Shown here: positions 1 to 7,181 of the stretch, piece by piece | How the letters are laid out: each line of letters starts with the position of its first letter | Position numbering within the stretch: position 1 is the stretch's first letter | NCBI GenBank assembly: GCA_020723365.1 | Contig: DYJB01000045.1 | Location: forward strand, 1,505 to 16,810 | From: Candidatus Aquidulcis sp. | GTDB taxonomy: Bacteria > Chloroflexota > Anaerolineae > Anaerolineales > E44-bin32 | Reading direction: 5' to 3' | Length of the DNA: 15,306 nucleotides | Notes under the pieces: model-generated | The model's database searches: none | What the model was told of the DNA's origin: nothing | The model's input: only the letters and a program-made list of their open reading frames with translations | Translations under genes and position numbers: made by a program

Positions 1-19
1 CCTGGGATGCTGAGACTCC

Positions 20-45
20 CACGCCTGCCCGAAAGGGCAGGCGTG
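20..45. other. Perfect GC-rich hairpin with GAAA tetraloop
   Basis: Positions 20-30 (CACGCCTGCCC) and 35-45 (GGGCAGGCGTG) form a perfect 11-bp stem closed by a GAAA tetraloop at 31-34. Flanking GAGA (12-15) and TCTC (48-51) could extend it with an internal loop. No T-tract follows on the + strand, so it is not a textbook intrinsic terminator. It may end or process the transcript of a gene left of the window, or belong to a leader RNA cut off by the window edge. The structure is seen directly; the role is unknown. Confidence 0.6.
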
Positions 46-120
46 ATTCTCGGGACCTGCAACGGGGGGAGGCGCGTGCCCGCTTGCGGCTGCAAGGGAC
101 AGGCGGAGCGCGCCCTGGCT

Positions 121-149
121 TTGACCCCCCCGCGCCCCTTCGGTACAAT
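121..149 (+). promoter_or_regulatory. Sigma70-type promoter for gatCA
   Basis: TTGACC at 121-126 and TACAAT at 144-149 are separated by exactly 17 bp, the preferred housekeeping spacing. Each box matches the consensus in five of six positions. Transcription would start near 156, giving a leader of about 20 nt that contains the GGGAGG ribosome binding site (164-169) of gatC. The A/T-rich -10 box stands out in GC-rich surroundings. It would drive gatC-gatA and possibly the genes through 6372. Confidence 0.75.
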
Positions 150-175
150 TCGGCATTCCCCGCGGGAGGCGCAGC

Positions 176-496
176 ATGACCGAGGCCATTACGGCCGAGA
201 TCTTCCGCCACCTGGTCGACCTGGCGGCGTTGGAGCTGGACGAGTCGGAGGCCGAGTACCTGCGCGCCCAGCTCAATTCGCAGCTGAAGGCCATCCGCGA
301 GCTGGAAGCCATCGCGCTGGATGACGCCGCCGGCATCACCAGCCACGGCGTGCCCTACACGCCGGAGATCAGCTCCCTGCCGCGCGATGACTCACCCGCG
401 CCCAGCGATCTGGCCGACGCCATCCTGAAACAGGCTCCCGAGGTGGACGGCCGCTACCTGGTCGTGCCGGACATCCCCCACACGGAGCTGGCGTGA
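176..496 (+). CDS. gatC: Asp-tRNA(Asn)/Glu-tRNA(Gln) amidotransferase subunit C
   Basis: This is the small, non-catalytic subunit of the GatCAB amidotransferase; in the family it wraps around GatA and GatB and stabilises the complex. At 106 aa it has the usual GatC size. The N-terminal helical part carries the family pattern around residues 10-40 (HLVDLAALELDESEAEYLRAQ), and the C-terminal part ends in the typical PDxx-(F/Y)-LVVP-like segment (YLVVPDIPHTE). The ATG at 176 follows GGGAGG (164-169) by 6 nt. The stop overlaps the gatA start by 4 nt (GTGA at 493-496), so the two are probably translationally coupled. Identification rests on sequence pattern, length and the adjoining gatA. Confidence 0.93.
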   Translation: MTEAITAEIFRHLVDLAALELDESEAEYLRAQLNSQLKAIRELEAIALDDAAGITSHGVPYTPEISSLPRDDSPAPSDLADAILKQAPEVDGRYLVVPDIPHTELA

Positions 497-2088
497 GCAC
501 GCCGCTGTGCGACCTGTCGGCCGTCGAGATCGCCGGCCGCGTGCGGAACGGATCGCTGCGCGCCGAGCAGGTGCTCGACTCGGCCCTCGAACGCATCCGC
601 GCCGTCGAAGGGCGGCCCCCGAGCCTCGAGCCGTACGAACTCCAGGCCGAAGACCGCAGCACGGTGCATGCCTTCATCACGCTGACGGAAGAGCGCGCCC
701 GCGCCCAGGCGCGGGCCGTCGATGACGCCGTGGCTGCCGGCAAGGACCCGGGTGCCCTGGCCGGCGTGCCGCTGGGCGTCAAGGACATCTTCTGCGTCGC
801 CGGCACGCCCTCGACGGCCGGCTCGCGCATCCTGGCCAACTTCGTGGCGCCGTACACCGCCACCCCCGTGGCGCGCCTGGAGGCGGCCGGCGCCGTGACG
901 CTTGGCAAGGTCAACCTGGACGAGTTCACCTTCGGCTCGTCGAACGAGTCGACCGCCTTCCGGCCGCCGCCGGGCAACCCGTGGGACCCGGGGCGCGTGC
1001 CGGGCGGGTCGTCGGGAGGATCGGCCGCCGCCGTGGCGGCCGGTGAGGTGGCGCTTTCACTGGGCACCGACACAGCCGGCTCGATCCGTCAGCCGGCAGC
1101 CTTCTGCGGCGTGGTGGGTATGAAGCCCACCTACGGGCGCGTCTCACGCTACGGGCTGATCGCCTTCGCTTCTTCGCTCGACTGCCCGGGCCCGGTGGCG
1201 CGCACGGTCAGCGACGCGGCGTTGATGCTGGGGGTCATAGCCGGCGCCGACATCCACGACGCCACCGCGGCGCACGTGCCTGTCCCGGACTACCTTGGCG
1301 GCCTGGAGCAGGACGTGCGCGGCCTGCGCATCGGCCTGTCGCCCGACTACTTCAAGCTGCGCTACCCCGATCCCCAGACGGGCGAGCTGCGCGAGCAGCC
1401 GATCACGCCCGAGATCGAGACGGCCGTGCGATCCGCCGCCGAAGCGCTGGCGCGCCAGGGGGCCGAGATCGTCGAGAACGTGCCGATGCCCAACACCCAT
1501 CTGGGCATTCCGGCTTACTTCGTCATCTCCCGGGTCGAGGCCGCCTCCAACCTGCACCGTTACGACGGCGTGAAGTACGGCTTCCGCTACGCCGGCCCGG
1601 TAGGCGACCTCAAGGAGCTCTACCGCAAGTCCCGCGCCGCCGGATTCGGCCGCCAGCCCAAGCTGCGCATCCTGATGGGCATGTACGTCTCGGCCGAGCA
1701 GTACGAGAAGGGCTACTACCAGCGCGCCCTGCGCGTGCGCACGCTCATCCGGCGCGATTTCGAGCAGGCCTTCGATCGGGGCGGCGCCCACCGCCTGGAC
1801 GCGCTGCTGACGGCCACCACGCCGACGACGGCCTTCGAGCTGGACGCCGTCTACGGCGACTCGGTCCTGATGCAGTACGCCGACCTGCTAACCGTGCCGG
1901 CCGACCATGCCGGCGTGCCCGGCATCTCGCTGCCCGTCGGGCTCGACGCGCAGCAGCTGCCCATCGGCATCCAGCTCCTCGGCCCCGACTTCTCGGAGGC
2001 CCGCCTGCTGCAAATCGCCCGGGCCTACGAGCGTCAGACGCAGACGGAAGCATGGCGCGCGGCCCGGCCGAAGGTTCTCAACCTGTAA
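493..2088 (+). CDS. gatA: Glu-tRNA(Gln) amidotransferase subunit A (amidase-signature glutaminase)
   Basis: GatA hydrolyses glutamine and supplies the ammonia that GatB uses to amidate Glu-tRNA(Gln) or Asp-tRNA(Asn). The amidase-signature Ser-cisSer-Lys triad is visible: Lys97 in GVKDIF, Ser173 in GGSSGGS, and the nucleophile Ser197 in TAGSIRQPAAFCG. The 24-residue spacing between the two serines is as expected for this family. The product is 531 aa, longer than the usual ~485. An insertion of about 15 residues at 41-57 (rich in Pro/Glu), before the conserved AFITLTEERA segment, and a longer loop near 290-300 account for part of the excess. The start is GTG at 493, overlapping the gatC stop. 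The C-terminal glycine/proline-rich segment (AGVPGISLPVG) is intact. Confidence 0.96.
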   Translation: MSTPLCDLSAVEIAGRVRNGSLRAEQVLDSALERIRAVEGRPPSLEPYELQAEDRSTVHAFITLTEERARAQARAVDDAVAAGKDPGALAGVPLGVKDIFCVAGTPSTAGSRILANFVAPYTATPVARLEAAGAVTLGKVNLDEFTFGSSNESTAFRPPPGNPWDPGRVPGGSSGGSAAAVAAGEVALSLGTDTAGSIRQPAAFCGVVGMKPTYGRVSRYGLIAFASSLDCPGPVARTVSDAALMLGVIAGADIHDATAAHVPVPDYLGGLEQDVRGLRIGLSPDYFKLRYPDPQTGELREQPITPEIETAVRSAAEALARQGAEIVENVPMPNTHLGIPAYFVISRVEAASNLHRYDGVKYGFRYAGPVGDLKELYRKSRAAGFGRQPKLRILMGMYVSAEQYEKGYYQRALRVRTLIRRDFEQAFDRGGAHRLDALLTATTPTTAFELDAVYGDSVLMQYADLLTVPADHAGVPGISLPVGLDAQQLPIGIQLLGPDFSEARLLQIARAYERQTQTEAWRAARPKVLNL

Positions 2089-2139
2089 TCCGAACGGCCG
2101 GCTGCCTTCAAGCTCGTTCACGTTGGAAGGGTGGACAAG

Positions 2140-2574
2140 TTGACCGAAACCCGAACCCGCAAGCCCATCGCCGTATGGGCGCTGATCGCAGACCTCATCC
2201 TGCTGGGACTCGGCGGGCTGTACGGTGGCGTGCTCTTCATCCTGGATCCCTCGGGGGCAAGCATGGGCGTCCCGCTCTCCCTGCTCGATGGCCTTCCGCT
2301 GTCCGACTTCCTTCTGCCTGGGCTGTTCCTGCTGGGGGTGATGGGCCTGGCGCCTCTGGCGCTGGTGGTGGCTGTGTGGCGCCGCTGGCCGCGCACGTGG
2401 CTGGCGCTGATGGCACTGGGCGCAGTGCTGTTGCTGTGGCTGGCGGGTGAGTTCGTCCTGTGGGGCTACCAGGCTCCGATCCAGATCATCACCAGCGTTC
2501 TCTGCGCCGGGCTGCTGGGCTTCGGCCTGCTCCCCTCCACGCGGGGCTGGCTGCGCGCGCCGGACCTGGCCTGA
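2140..2574 (+). CDS. Small four-helix membrane protein, uncharacterised
   Basis: This encodes a hydrophobic protein of about 144 aa with four predicted membrane helices, near residues 10-35, 56-79, 86-108 and 112-132. A short polar N-terminus (TETRTRK) and a basic RRWPR loop after the second helix suggest cytoplasmic placement of the N-terminus and that loop. A conserved-looking DPSG...GLPLSDFLLPGLFLL stretch is reminiscent, from memory, of unnamed bacterial membrane proteins; no function is known. TTG at 2140 is preferred because GGAAGG (2125-2130) lies 9 nt upstream. The in-frame GTG at 2131 directly abuts that motif, so ribosomes could hardly use it, although it would add only three residues. 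The gene sits 51 nt after gatA, between gatCA and gatB, with no evident link to tRNA charging. Confidence 0.75.
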   Translation: MTETRTRKPIAVWALIADLILLGLGGLYGGVLFILDPSGASMGVPLSLLDGLPLSDFLLPGLFLLGVMGLAPLALVVAVWRRWPRTWLALMALGAVLLLWLAGEFVLWGYQAPIQIITSVLCAGLLGFGLLPSTRGWLRAPDLA

Positions 2575-2598
2575 CCGGCATCGGGGCACGGAGCCGTG

Positions 2599-3354
2599 AT
2601 GGGAAAGCGCGAAGCCTATGTCGCTCAGCTCCGGTCCGTGCAGGACTGGGAGGGCTTCCTGAAGAAGCACTCAGGCCTGCCCGGGCCGCGCGGCAACCTC
2701 GAGCTGGCGCAGGCTGCCGCCGATGCCGGGACGCTGCGGCAGTTCCGCGAGTGGCTGCGGCAGGATGCGCGCCGCGCCCCGACCAACACGCCGGGCGAGT
2801 TCGTGGCCTTCTGCGGCGTGCTGGGCCACGGCAGGCTCCTGGCCGAAGGCCGCGCCTCGGCGGCGACCGTGCTGCGCGCGGCGGCCTCCGATCCGCGCTG
2901 GCGTGTGCGTGAGGCGGCGGCCATGGGATTGCAGCGCCTCGGGCAGGCGGACATGAGCGCGCTGCTGCGAATCGTTGAGCCTTGGTCGCGCGGAAGATTG
3001 CTCGAGCAGCGCGCCGCCGCGGCGGCGCTGTGCGAGCCGGCGTTGCTGACCAGCCAGCCGCAGACGCGCCGGGTGCTGCGCCTGCTCGATCGCATCACAC
3101 GCGGCCTGGCGCGCTGCCAGGATCGACGCTCGCCCGACTTCCGCGTCCTGCGCCAGGGGTTGGGTTACTGTTGGAGCGTCGCCGTGGCGGCGGACCCGCA
3201 GGCCGGGCGGCCGCTCCTGGAGAAGTGGGCCGAAAGCCCCGATCCGGACGTGCAGTGGCTCGTGCGAGAGAACCTGGGTAAAGCGCGCCTGGCGCGCGTC
3301 GACCGCCGCTGGGTGGCGGCGATGAAGGCGCGCCTGGCACGCCGCCCCGCCTGA
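2599..3354 (+). CDS. HEAT-repeat-like helical protein
   Basis: A soluble protein of 251 aa that looks all alpha-helical. At least two HEAT/PBS-lyase-type repeat units are visible: DPRWRVREAAAMGLQRL (about residues 98-114) and DPDVQWLVRENLGKARL (about 215-231). Both have the Asp-Pro turn, conserved Val/Arg and Ala/Leu helix pattern. HEAT repeats form scaffolds for protein binding; the partner is unknown. The segment between (115-200) is also helical but more diverged, so these may be the ends of a degenerate repeat array. A start at ATG 2599 is supported by GGAG at 2590-2593; an in-frame GTG at 2596 is an alternative one codon upstream. It lies 24 nt after the membrane protein and 32 nt before gatB, so it is probably cotranscribed with them. 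Confidence 0.8.
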   Translation: MGKREAYVAQLRSVQDWEGFLKKHSGLPGPRGNLELAQAAADAGTLRQFREWLRQDARRAPTNTPGEFVAFCGVLGHGRLLAEGRASAATVLRAAASDPRWRVREAAAMGLQRLGQADMSALLRIVEPWSRGRLLEQRAAAAALCEPALLTSQPQTRRVLRLLDRITRGLARCQDRRSPDFRVLRQGLGYCWSVAVAADPQAGRPLLEKWAESPDPDVQWLVRENLGKARLARVDRRWVAAMKARLARRPA

Positions 3355-3386
3355 CGAAACCGCCGCCGGTCGAACGTGAGCCGGGC

Positions 3387-4850
3387 ATGAAGGGGACCAT
3401 GAGCGAAATCGAAGCCGTCATCGGGCTCGAAACGCACATCCAGCTCAACACGCGCACCAAGATCTTCTGCGCCTGCCGAGCCGATTCGTGGGGCGCCGAT
3501 CCGAACACCAACATCTGCCCGGTGTGCACCGGACTGCCCGGCGTGCTGCCCGTGCCCAACCAGGCGGTGATCGACAAGGCCGTGCGCCTGGCGGCGGCCA
3601 TGCACGTCGATGAGATCCGCCCGCTCTCCTACTTCGCACGCAAGAACTACTTCTACCCCGACCTGCCCAAGGGATACCAGATCTCGCAGTATGACGAGAC
3701 GCTGGCGCGCGGCGGCCACCTCGACCTGCCCATGCCGGACGGCAGCGTGCGGCACGTGCGCATCGTCAAGCTGCACCAGGAAGAAGACGCCGGCAAGACC
3801 GTTCACCAGGGCGGGCGGCGGCTGATCGATTTCAATCGCTGCGGCGTACCACTGGTCGAGATGGTCACGGCGCCCGACCTGCGCTCGGCGGACGAGGCGG
3901 CCCAGTACCTGATCCGGCTGCGGCAGCTGCTGCGCTGGCTGGAGGTCTCGGACGGCGACATGGAACGCGGCCAGCTGCGCTGTGATGCCAACGTGTCGAT
4001 CCGGCCGGTCGGCTTCGAGGGGCTGAATCCGAAGACCGAGATCAAGAACGTCAACTCGATCGAGAACGTGCGGGCGGCCATCGAGAAGGAGATCGAACGA
4101 CAGAAGCGCGAGGTGGAGGCCGGCCGCCGCATCGAGGCCTGGACTCTCGAGTGGGATGAGGACACGGGCACGCTGCGCAAGATGCGCTCCAAGGAGACGG
4201 AGGCCGACTACCGCTACTTCCGCGAGCCGGACTTGCTGCCGGTGCGTCTGGAGGCGGGCTGGCTGGCGGCCCAGCGGGCGGCGCTGCCCGAGCTGCCGCT
4301 GGAACGCAAAGCGCGCTTCATCGCTCAGTATGGACTGCCGGCCTACGATGCCGAGATCCTGACCGAAGAGCGCACGCTCTCCGAGTACTTCGAGGCCGCC
4401 GTGGCGGCGCGCGGGGGCGAGGCCAAGTCGGTCTCCAACTGGATGATGAACGACGTGCTGCGCCTGATGCGTGAGCGGGGCGTGCTCGCCGGCGATTTGA
4501 AACTCAGGCCGCAGCACCTGGCCTCGATCCTGCGCATGGTCGACGAGCGCAAGATCACCGGCAGCACGGGCAAGGAGCTGCTCGCCAGGGTGGAAGCCGG
4601 CGGCCAGGACCCGGAGACGCTCGTGGCCGCCGAGGGATTGGGGCAGGTCTCGGATGAAGGCGCGCTGCGCCAGGTGGCGCGGCGGATCGTGGAGGACAAT
4701 CCCGGCCAGGTGGAGGCCTATCGCAAAGGCAAGGTCACGCTGATCGGGTGGTTCGTCGGCCAGGTGATGCGCCAGACGGGCGGCAAGGCAGACCCGCAGC
4801 GCACGCGGGCCGTGCTGGAGGAGATCCTGGCTGCTGGCACGGACGCGTAG
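3387..4850 (+). CDS. gatB: Asp-tRNA(Asn)/Glu-tRNA(Gln) amidotransferase subunit B
   Basis: GatB binds the misacylated tRNA, activates its side-chain carboxylate with ATP and transfers ammonia from GatA. The family opening EAVIGLETHIQL is present with the metal-ligand Glu15 and His17. It is followed by a CxC...CxxC zinc knuckle (FCACRADSW, then ICPVC) that some GatB proteins have lost. Further family blocks are YFARKNYFYPDLPKGYQISQ, EEDAGK and GVPLVEMVTAPD. The C-terminal helical YqeY-like tail ends in the usual GQVMRQTGGKADPQ segment. The length of 487 aa is normal. ATG 3387 and ATG 3399 are both possible starts. The second gives the more typical N-terminus (MSEIEAVIGLE) but has AGGGGA only 2-3 nt upstream. 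It is separated from gatCA by two unrelated genes. Confidence 0.96.
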   Translation: MKGTMSEIEAVIGLETHIQLNTRTKIFCACRADSWGADPNTNICPVCTGLPGVLPVPNQAVIDKAVRLAAAMHVDEIRPLSYFARKNYFYPDLPKGYQISQYDETLARGGHLDLPMPDGSVRHVRIVKLHQEEDAGKTVHQGGRRLIDFNRCGVPLVEMVTAPDLRSADEAAQYLIRLRQLLRWLEVSDGDMERGQLRCDANVSIRPVGFEGLNPKTEIKNVNSIENVRAAIEKEIERQKREVEAGRRIEAWTLEWDEDTGTLRKMRSKETEADYRYFREPDLLPVRLEAGWLAAQRAALPELPLERKARFIAQYGLPAYDAEILTEERTLSEYFEAAVAARGGEAKSVSNWMMNDVLRLMRERGVLAGDLKLRPQHLASILRMVDERKITGSTGKELLARVEAGGQDPETLVAAEGLGQVSDEGALRQVARRIVEDNPGQVEAYRKGKVTLIGWFVGQVMRQTGGKADPQRTRAVLEEILAAGTDA

Positions 4851-4894
4851 GGCATGGATGGGCCCGGCGTGCAGGCGCGCGGCGGGAGACGTGG

Positions 4895-5845
4895 ATGGGG
4901 GTTGACCTGCGGGCGCATGCGACGCCCGCGGTGTCACAGGTGGCAGGCATGCGGTCGGTCGTCGTCCTGGCCAACGGGTTGAAGCTGCATGGGATGCGCT
5001 GGGATGAACAGGGCGCAGGCACCCCGACGCTGCTGCTCCACGGCCTGGCCTCGAATGCCCGGATTTGGGAGCGAACGGCACCAATGCTGGCGCTCGGCGG
5101 GCTTGCACCCATCGCGCTGGACCTGCGCGGCCACGGGCTGTCGGACAAGCCTGACGAGGGCTACGACTGGGCCACGGTGACCGAGGACATCCGGGCCGCC
5201 GTCCGCACGCTGGGCCTGGATCGCCCCATTGTCGTGGGTCACTCCTGGGGCGCCGGCTTGGCCCTGCACCTGGCGGCCGCCGGCCTTGGCGGCGGCGCCC
5301 GGCCACGCGGGGTGGTGGTGATCGACGGTGGGATCTCGCAGCTCGACGACCTTCCCGGGGCGACCTGGGAGCGCGTCAGCGAGCTCCTGGCGCCGCCGCC
5401 GCTGGCCGGCATGCGGCGCGAGGAGCTGTTGCGCCGTCTGAGCGACCCCTCCCGCCGCTGGCAGCCCGACGCCCAATCGCTCGACATCACCCTGGCCAAC
5501 TTCGAGGTGCTGCCGGACGACACGGTGCGCCCCCGGCTGGCGCGTGACCACCACATGCGCCTGCTGCGTTCGCTCTACGACTTCCGCGCCTACGAATCCT
5601 TCGGGGACGTGCGCTGCCCGATGCTGGTGATCTCCGCCCGGCCGCCGGCGCCGAGGCGGCTGGAGGAGGAAGCGCACCTCAGGCTCAAGGAGCGCGGCCT
5701 CGAGCGCGCCCGGGAGGCGATCGCCGATCTGACGGCGGTGTGGATGGACGATACGGTCCATGACATCCCGCTCCAGCGCCCGCAGGATCTGGCGCAGACG
5801 GTCCTCCCGTGGGCGGCGGAACGCCGGTTGGTAGCGCCGGCGTGA
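4895..5845 (+). CDS. Alpha/beta-fold hydrolase
   Basis: A 316-aa alpha/beta hydrolase-fold enzyme, probably an esterase, lactonase or C-C hydrolase; the substrate cannot be told. Visible motifs are the oxyanion-hole HG at 49-50 (LLLHGLASNARIW), the DLRGHGLSDKP strand-loop (76-86), the nucleophile elbow GHSWG with Ser117, and a late catalytic His289 in TVHDIP. A lid of roughly 80 residues (about 155-235) lies between the core halves. The acid is probably an Asp or Glu near 250-262 or at 285-286. The reading frame is open further upstream to 4748, but ATG 4895 is chosen because GGGAG (4884-4888) precedes it by 6 nt and the upstream extension overlaps gatB with a low-complexity, non-domain sequence. 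ATG 4949 is a further, shorter alternative. The gene follows gatB by 44 nt. Confidence 0.88.
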   Translation: MGVDLRAHATPAVSQVAGMRSVVVLANGLKLHGMRWDEQGAGTPTLLLHGLASNARIWERTAPMLALGGLAPIALDLRGHGLSDKPDEGYDWATVTEDIRAAVRTLGLDRPIVVGHSWGAGLALHLAAAGLGGGARPRGVVVIDGGISQLDDLPGATWERVSELLAPPPLAGMRREELLRRLSDPSRRWQPDAQSLDITLANFEVLPDDTVRPRLARDHHMRLLRSLYDFRAYESFGDVRCPMLVISARPPAPRRLEEEAHLRLKERGLERAREAIADLTAVWMDDTVHDIPLQRPQDLAQTVLPWAAERRLVAPA

Positions 5846-5904
5846 GTCACACGCGCAGCGGGGATCCAGGGCGCGCGCCACCGGCCCTTCCGGGTGGCGC
5901 GGTG

Positions 5905-6372
5905 ATGCGGCCGGCTATGGCCGGGGACCAACCTGCCATCCGCAGGATGATCCGCCGGGCGGGCATCAACCCGCTGGGGCTCGCCTGGCGGCGCTTCGTG
6001 GTGGTCGAGGCCAGCGAGGGCATCATTGCCTGCGGGCAGGTGAAAGACCACGCGGACGGTTCGCGTGAGCTGGCATCGCTGGCGGTTGCGGAGGGTTGGC
6101 GGGGCAGGGGGCTGGCGCGGGTGATCATCGAGCACTTGCAGCGCCAGTCGGGGCCGCCGTTGTGGCTGACCTGCCGGGAGGGGCTCGTCCCGCTCTACAC
6201 GCGCTTCGGTTTTCGGGAAGTGACCGATACCAGGGATCTTAGTCCCTACTTTCGGCGGCTGATGCGGCTGGCACGGGTGATCCTGCGGATCGTGCGCCCG
6301 GAGGAGGGCCTGGCCGTCATGCTCTGGCCGGAGTCTTGCACGAATCGGGAGGATTGGCCCGTCAGCGGGTGA
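5905..6372 (+). CDS. GNAT-family N-acetyltransferase
   Basis: A 155-aa GCN5-related acetyltransferase that would transfer an acyl group from acyl-CoA to an unknown amine. The N-terminus RPAMAGDQPAIRRMIRRAGI is the usual GNAT beta1-alpha1 region. Motif A is ELASLAVAEGWRGRGLARVII (about 55-75), with the RGRGLA pyrophosphate-binding loop. The motif B region is LVPLYTRFGFREV (about 94-106), with the Tyr and FGF typical of the family. ATG 5905 or the adjacent GTG 5902 is the likely start. The open frame extends back to 5809 but the extra residues are Pro/Gly-rich and overlap the hydrolase gene. The ribosome binding site is weak. It is 59 nt downstream of the hydrolase and probably the last gene of that unit. 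Confidence 0.85.
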   Translation: MRPAMAGDQPAIRRMIRRAGINPLGLAWRRFVVVEASEGIIACGQVKDHADGSRELASLAVAEGWRGRGLARVIIEHLQRQSGPPLWLTCREGLVPLYTRFGFREVTDTRDLSPYFRRLMRLARVILRIVRPEEGLAVMLWPESCTNREDWPVSG

Positions 6373-6525
6373 CGCCAGGGGTGGCCGCCTCGTGCTGTAA
6401 GGCGGATGTAGGGTCCATCGCTTGCGGTTGCCGAAGCTTAAGTGTTAGATTAGTAGGGGGACATTGGTCCCATTTCGCCACCCGTGTCGGCCGGATGCCC
6501 GGCCCTGAGGGGAAAGGCGGTAGAC
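6373..6525. other. Intergenic region before the roadblock operon
   Basis: This 153-nt gap separates the GNAT gene from the roadblock cluster. It holds a weak hairpin (CCGCCT 6385-6390 with AGGCGG 6400-6405, 9-nt loop, no T-tract) and then a locally A/T-rich island at about 6434-6456, which is exceptional in this GC-rich window. The island marks the most likely promoter area. No small ORF with a credible ribosome binding site was seen, apart from a possible upstream GTG (6484) of the next gene. Confidence 0.5.
6422..6451 (+). promoter_or_regulatory. Candidate promoter of the roadblock operon
   Basis: TTGCGG (6422-6427) and TAGATT (6446-6451) are 18 bp apart and resemble -35 and -10 boxes, although the -35 box is weak. 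Reading the -10 as TTAGAT (6445-6450) gives a 17-bp spacer. The assignment leans on the A/T-rich island and on its position about 75 nt before the first roadblock gene. It is the only promoter-like gap before 12882. Confidence 0.4.
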
Positions 6526-7152
6526 GTGGCCGAGGGAGGCCCTGGCGGAGTGGCGAAGCGTCCGCCGGCGCAGGACGGCGGCAGCATCGCCGCTTATCTC
6601 GAGTCTTTCCGCCGCATGGTGGGGGCCAAGGACGTGCTGCTGATCGACGTCGTCGGCCACGTGGTCGAGCGCGCCGGTCCGGCCGACGGCTTTTCCCCGG
6701 ACGTCGTCAGCATCCTGCTGGCGAACGGGATGGCGGCGGCGACCGAGATGGCCAGCGCGCTGGAGCAGGGCGGCATGTCGATCTTCTTCCATGAAGGATC
6801 GAAGTTCGACCTGTATGCCGCCACCGTCGGCGCCGACGACATCCTGGCGATGATCTTCGATCGCGGCCAGGGCAATCCCCGCATCGGCACCGTCTACCTA
6901 CACCTGAAGCGCGCCGCCGAGGATCTGATTCGACTGTTCCAGGGCGAGACGGCGCTGGCGCAGCGGGGTGAGCTTGAGCCGCCCGGCGCCGTTACGCAGC
7001 CCGGCACACGGGCCGCCTACGATCCTCAGGCGACGGTCGTGGCGCGCCGCCCCTGGCCGGAACCGTCGAGCAAACCGTCTCGCGTCCTTAGCTACGAGGA
7101 AGCCACCCGGCTGGGGCTCATCCAGTCGAAGGAAGATGCCGACAAGGAGTAG
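6526..7152 (+). CDS. Roadblock/LC7-domain protein with C-terminal tail
   Basis: A protein of about 208 aa with a roadblock/LC7 domain at about 21-138. It shows the fold's alternating pattern: helix AAYLESFRRMV, strand DVLLIDVVGHVVERAG, long helix VVSILLANGMAAATEMASAL, then strands SIFFHEG, FDLYAATVG and DDILAMIF, then a final helix. In other bacteria such domains dimerise and regulate or scaffold small GTPases. The tail (about 140-208) looks disordered and basic/proline-rich and ends in a short conserved-looking SYEEATRLGLIQ helix, which may be a docking segment. The start is probably GTG 6526, 8 nt after the purine-rich GAGGGGAAAGG (6507-6517). GTG 6484 and GTG 6550 are in-frame alternatives. 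It is the first gene of the signalling cluster. Confidence 0.8.
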   Translation: MAEGGPGGVAKRPPAQDGGSIAAYLESFRRMVGAKDVLLIDVVGHVVERAGPADGFSPDVVSILLANGMAAATEMASALEQGGMSIFFHEGSKFDLYAATVGADDILAMIFDRGQGNPRIGTVYLHLKRAAEDLIRLFQGETALAQRGELEPPGAVTQPGTRAAYDPQATVVARRPWPEPSSKPSRVLSYEEATRLGLIQSKEDADKE

Positions 7153-7176
7153 CCGCTCTCCCGCGGCGGGAGGCGG
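7153..7176 (+). promoter_or_regulatory. Hairpin covering the Shine-Dalgarno of the next gene
   Basis: CCGC (7153-7156) and CTCCC (7158-7162) pair with GGGAG (7168-7172) and GCGG (7173-7176), giving nine base pairs with a single bulged T (7157) and a GCGGC loop. The stem begins on the base after the upstream TAG stop, and its 3' arm contains the whole GGGAGG ribosome binding site (7168-7173) for the gene at 7182. A ribosome finishing the upstream gene would melt it, so it could enforce translational coupling. The pairing is seen; the function is inferred. Confidence 0.5.
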
Positions 7177-7181
7177 ACAAG

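Noticed and set aside
1..120. T-box or other tRNA-sensing leader for the gat genes
   Set aside because: No AGGGTGG-type T-box core is visible, and a complete promoter lies downstream at 121-149, leaving only a ~20-nt leader.
4748..4894. Upstream extension of the alpha/beta hydrolase
   Set aside because: It overlaps gatB by about 100 nt, encodes a Gly/Arg-rich stretch outside the fold, and a good GGGAG sits before ATG 4895.
3165..5306. A 713-codon open frame on the - strand
   Set aside because: It lies opposite gatB and the hydrolase gene, whose motifs are clear. High GC makes antisense frames long; the translation is Arg/Pro/Ala/His-rich with no recognisable domain.
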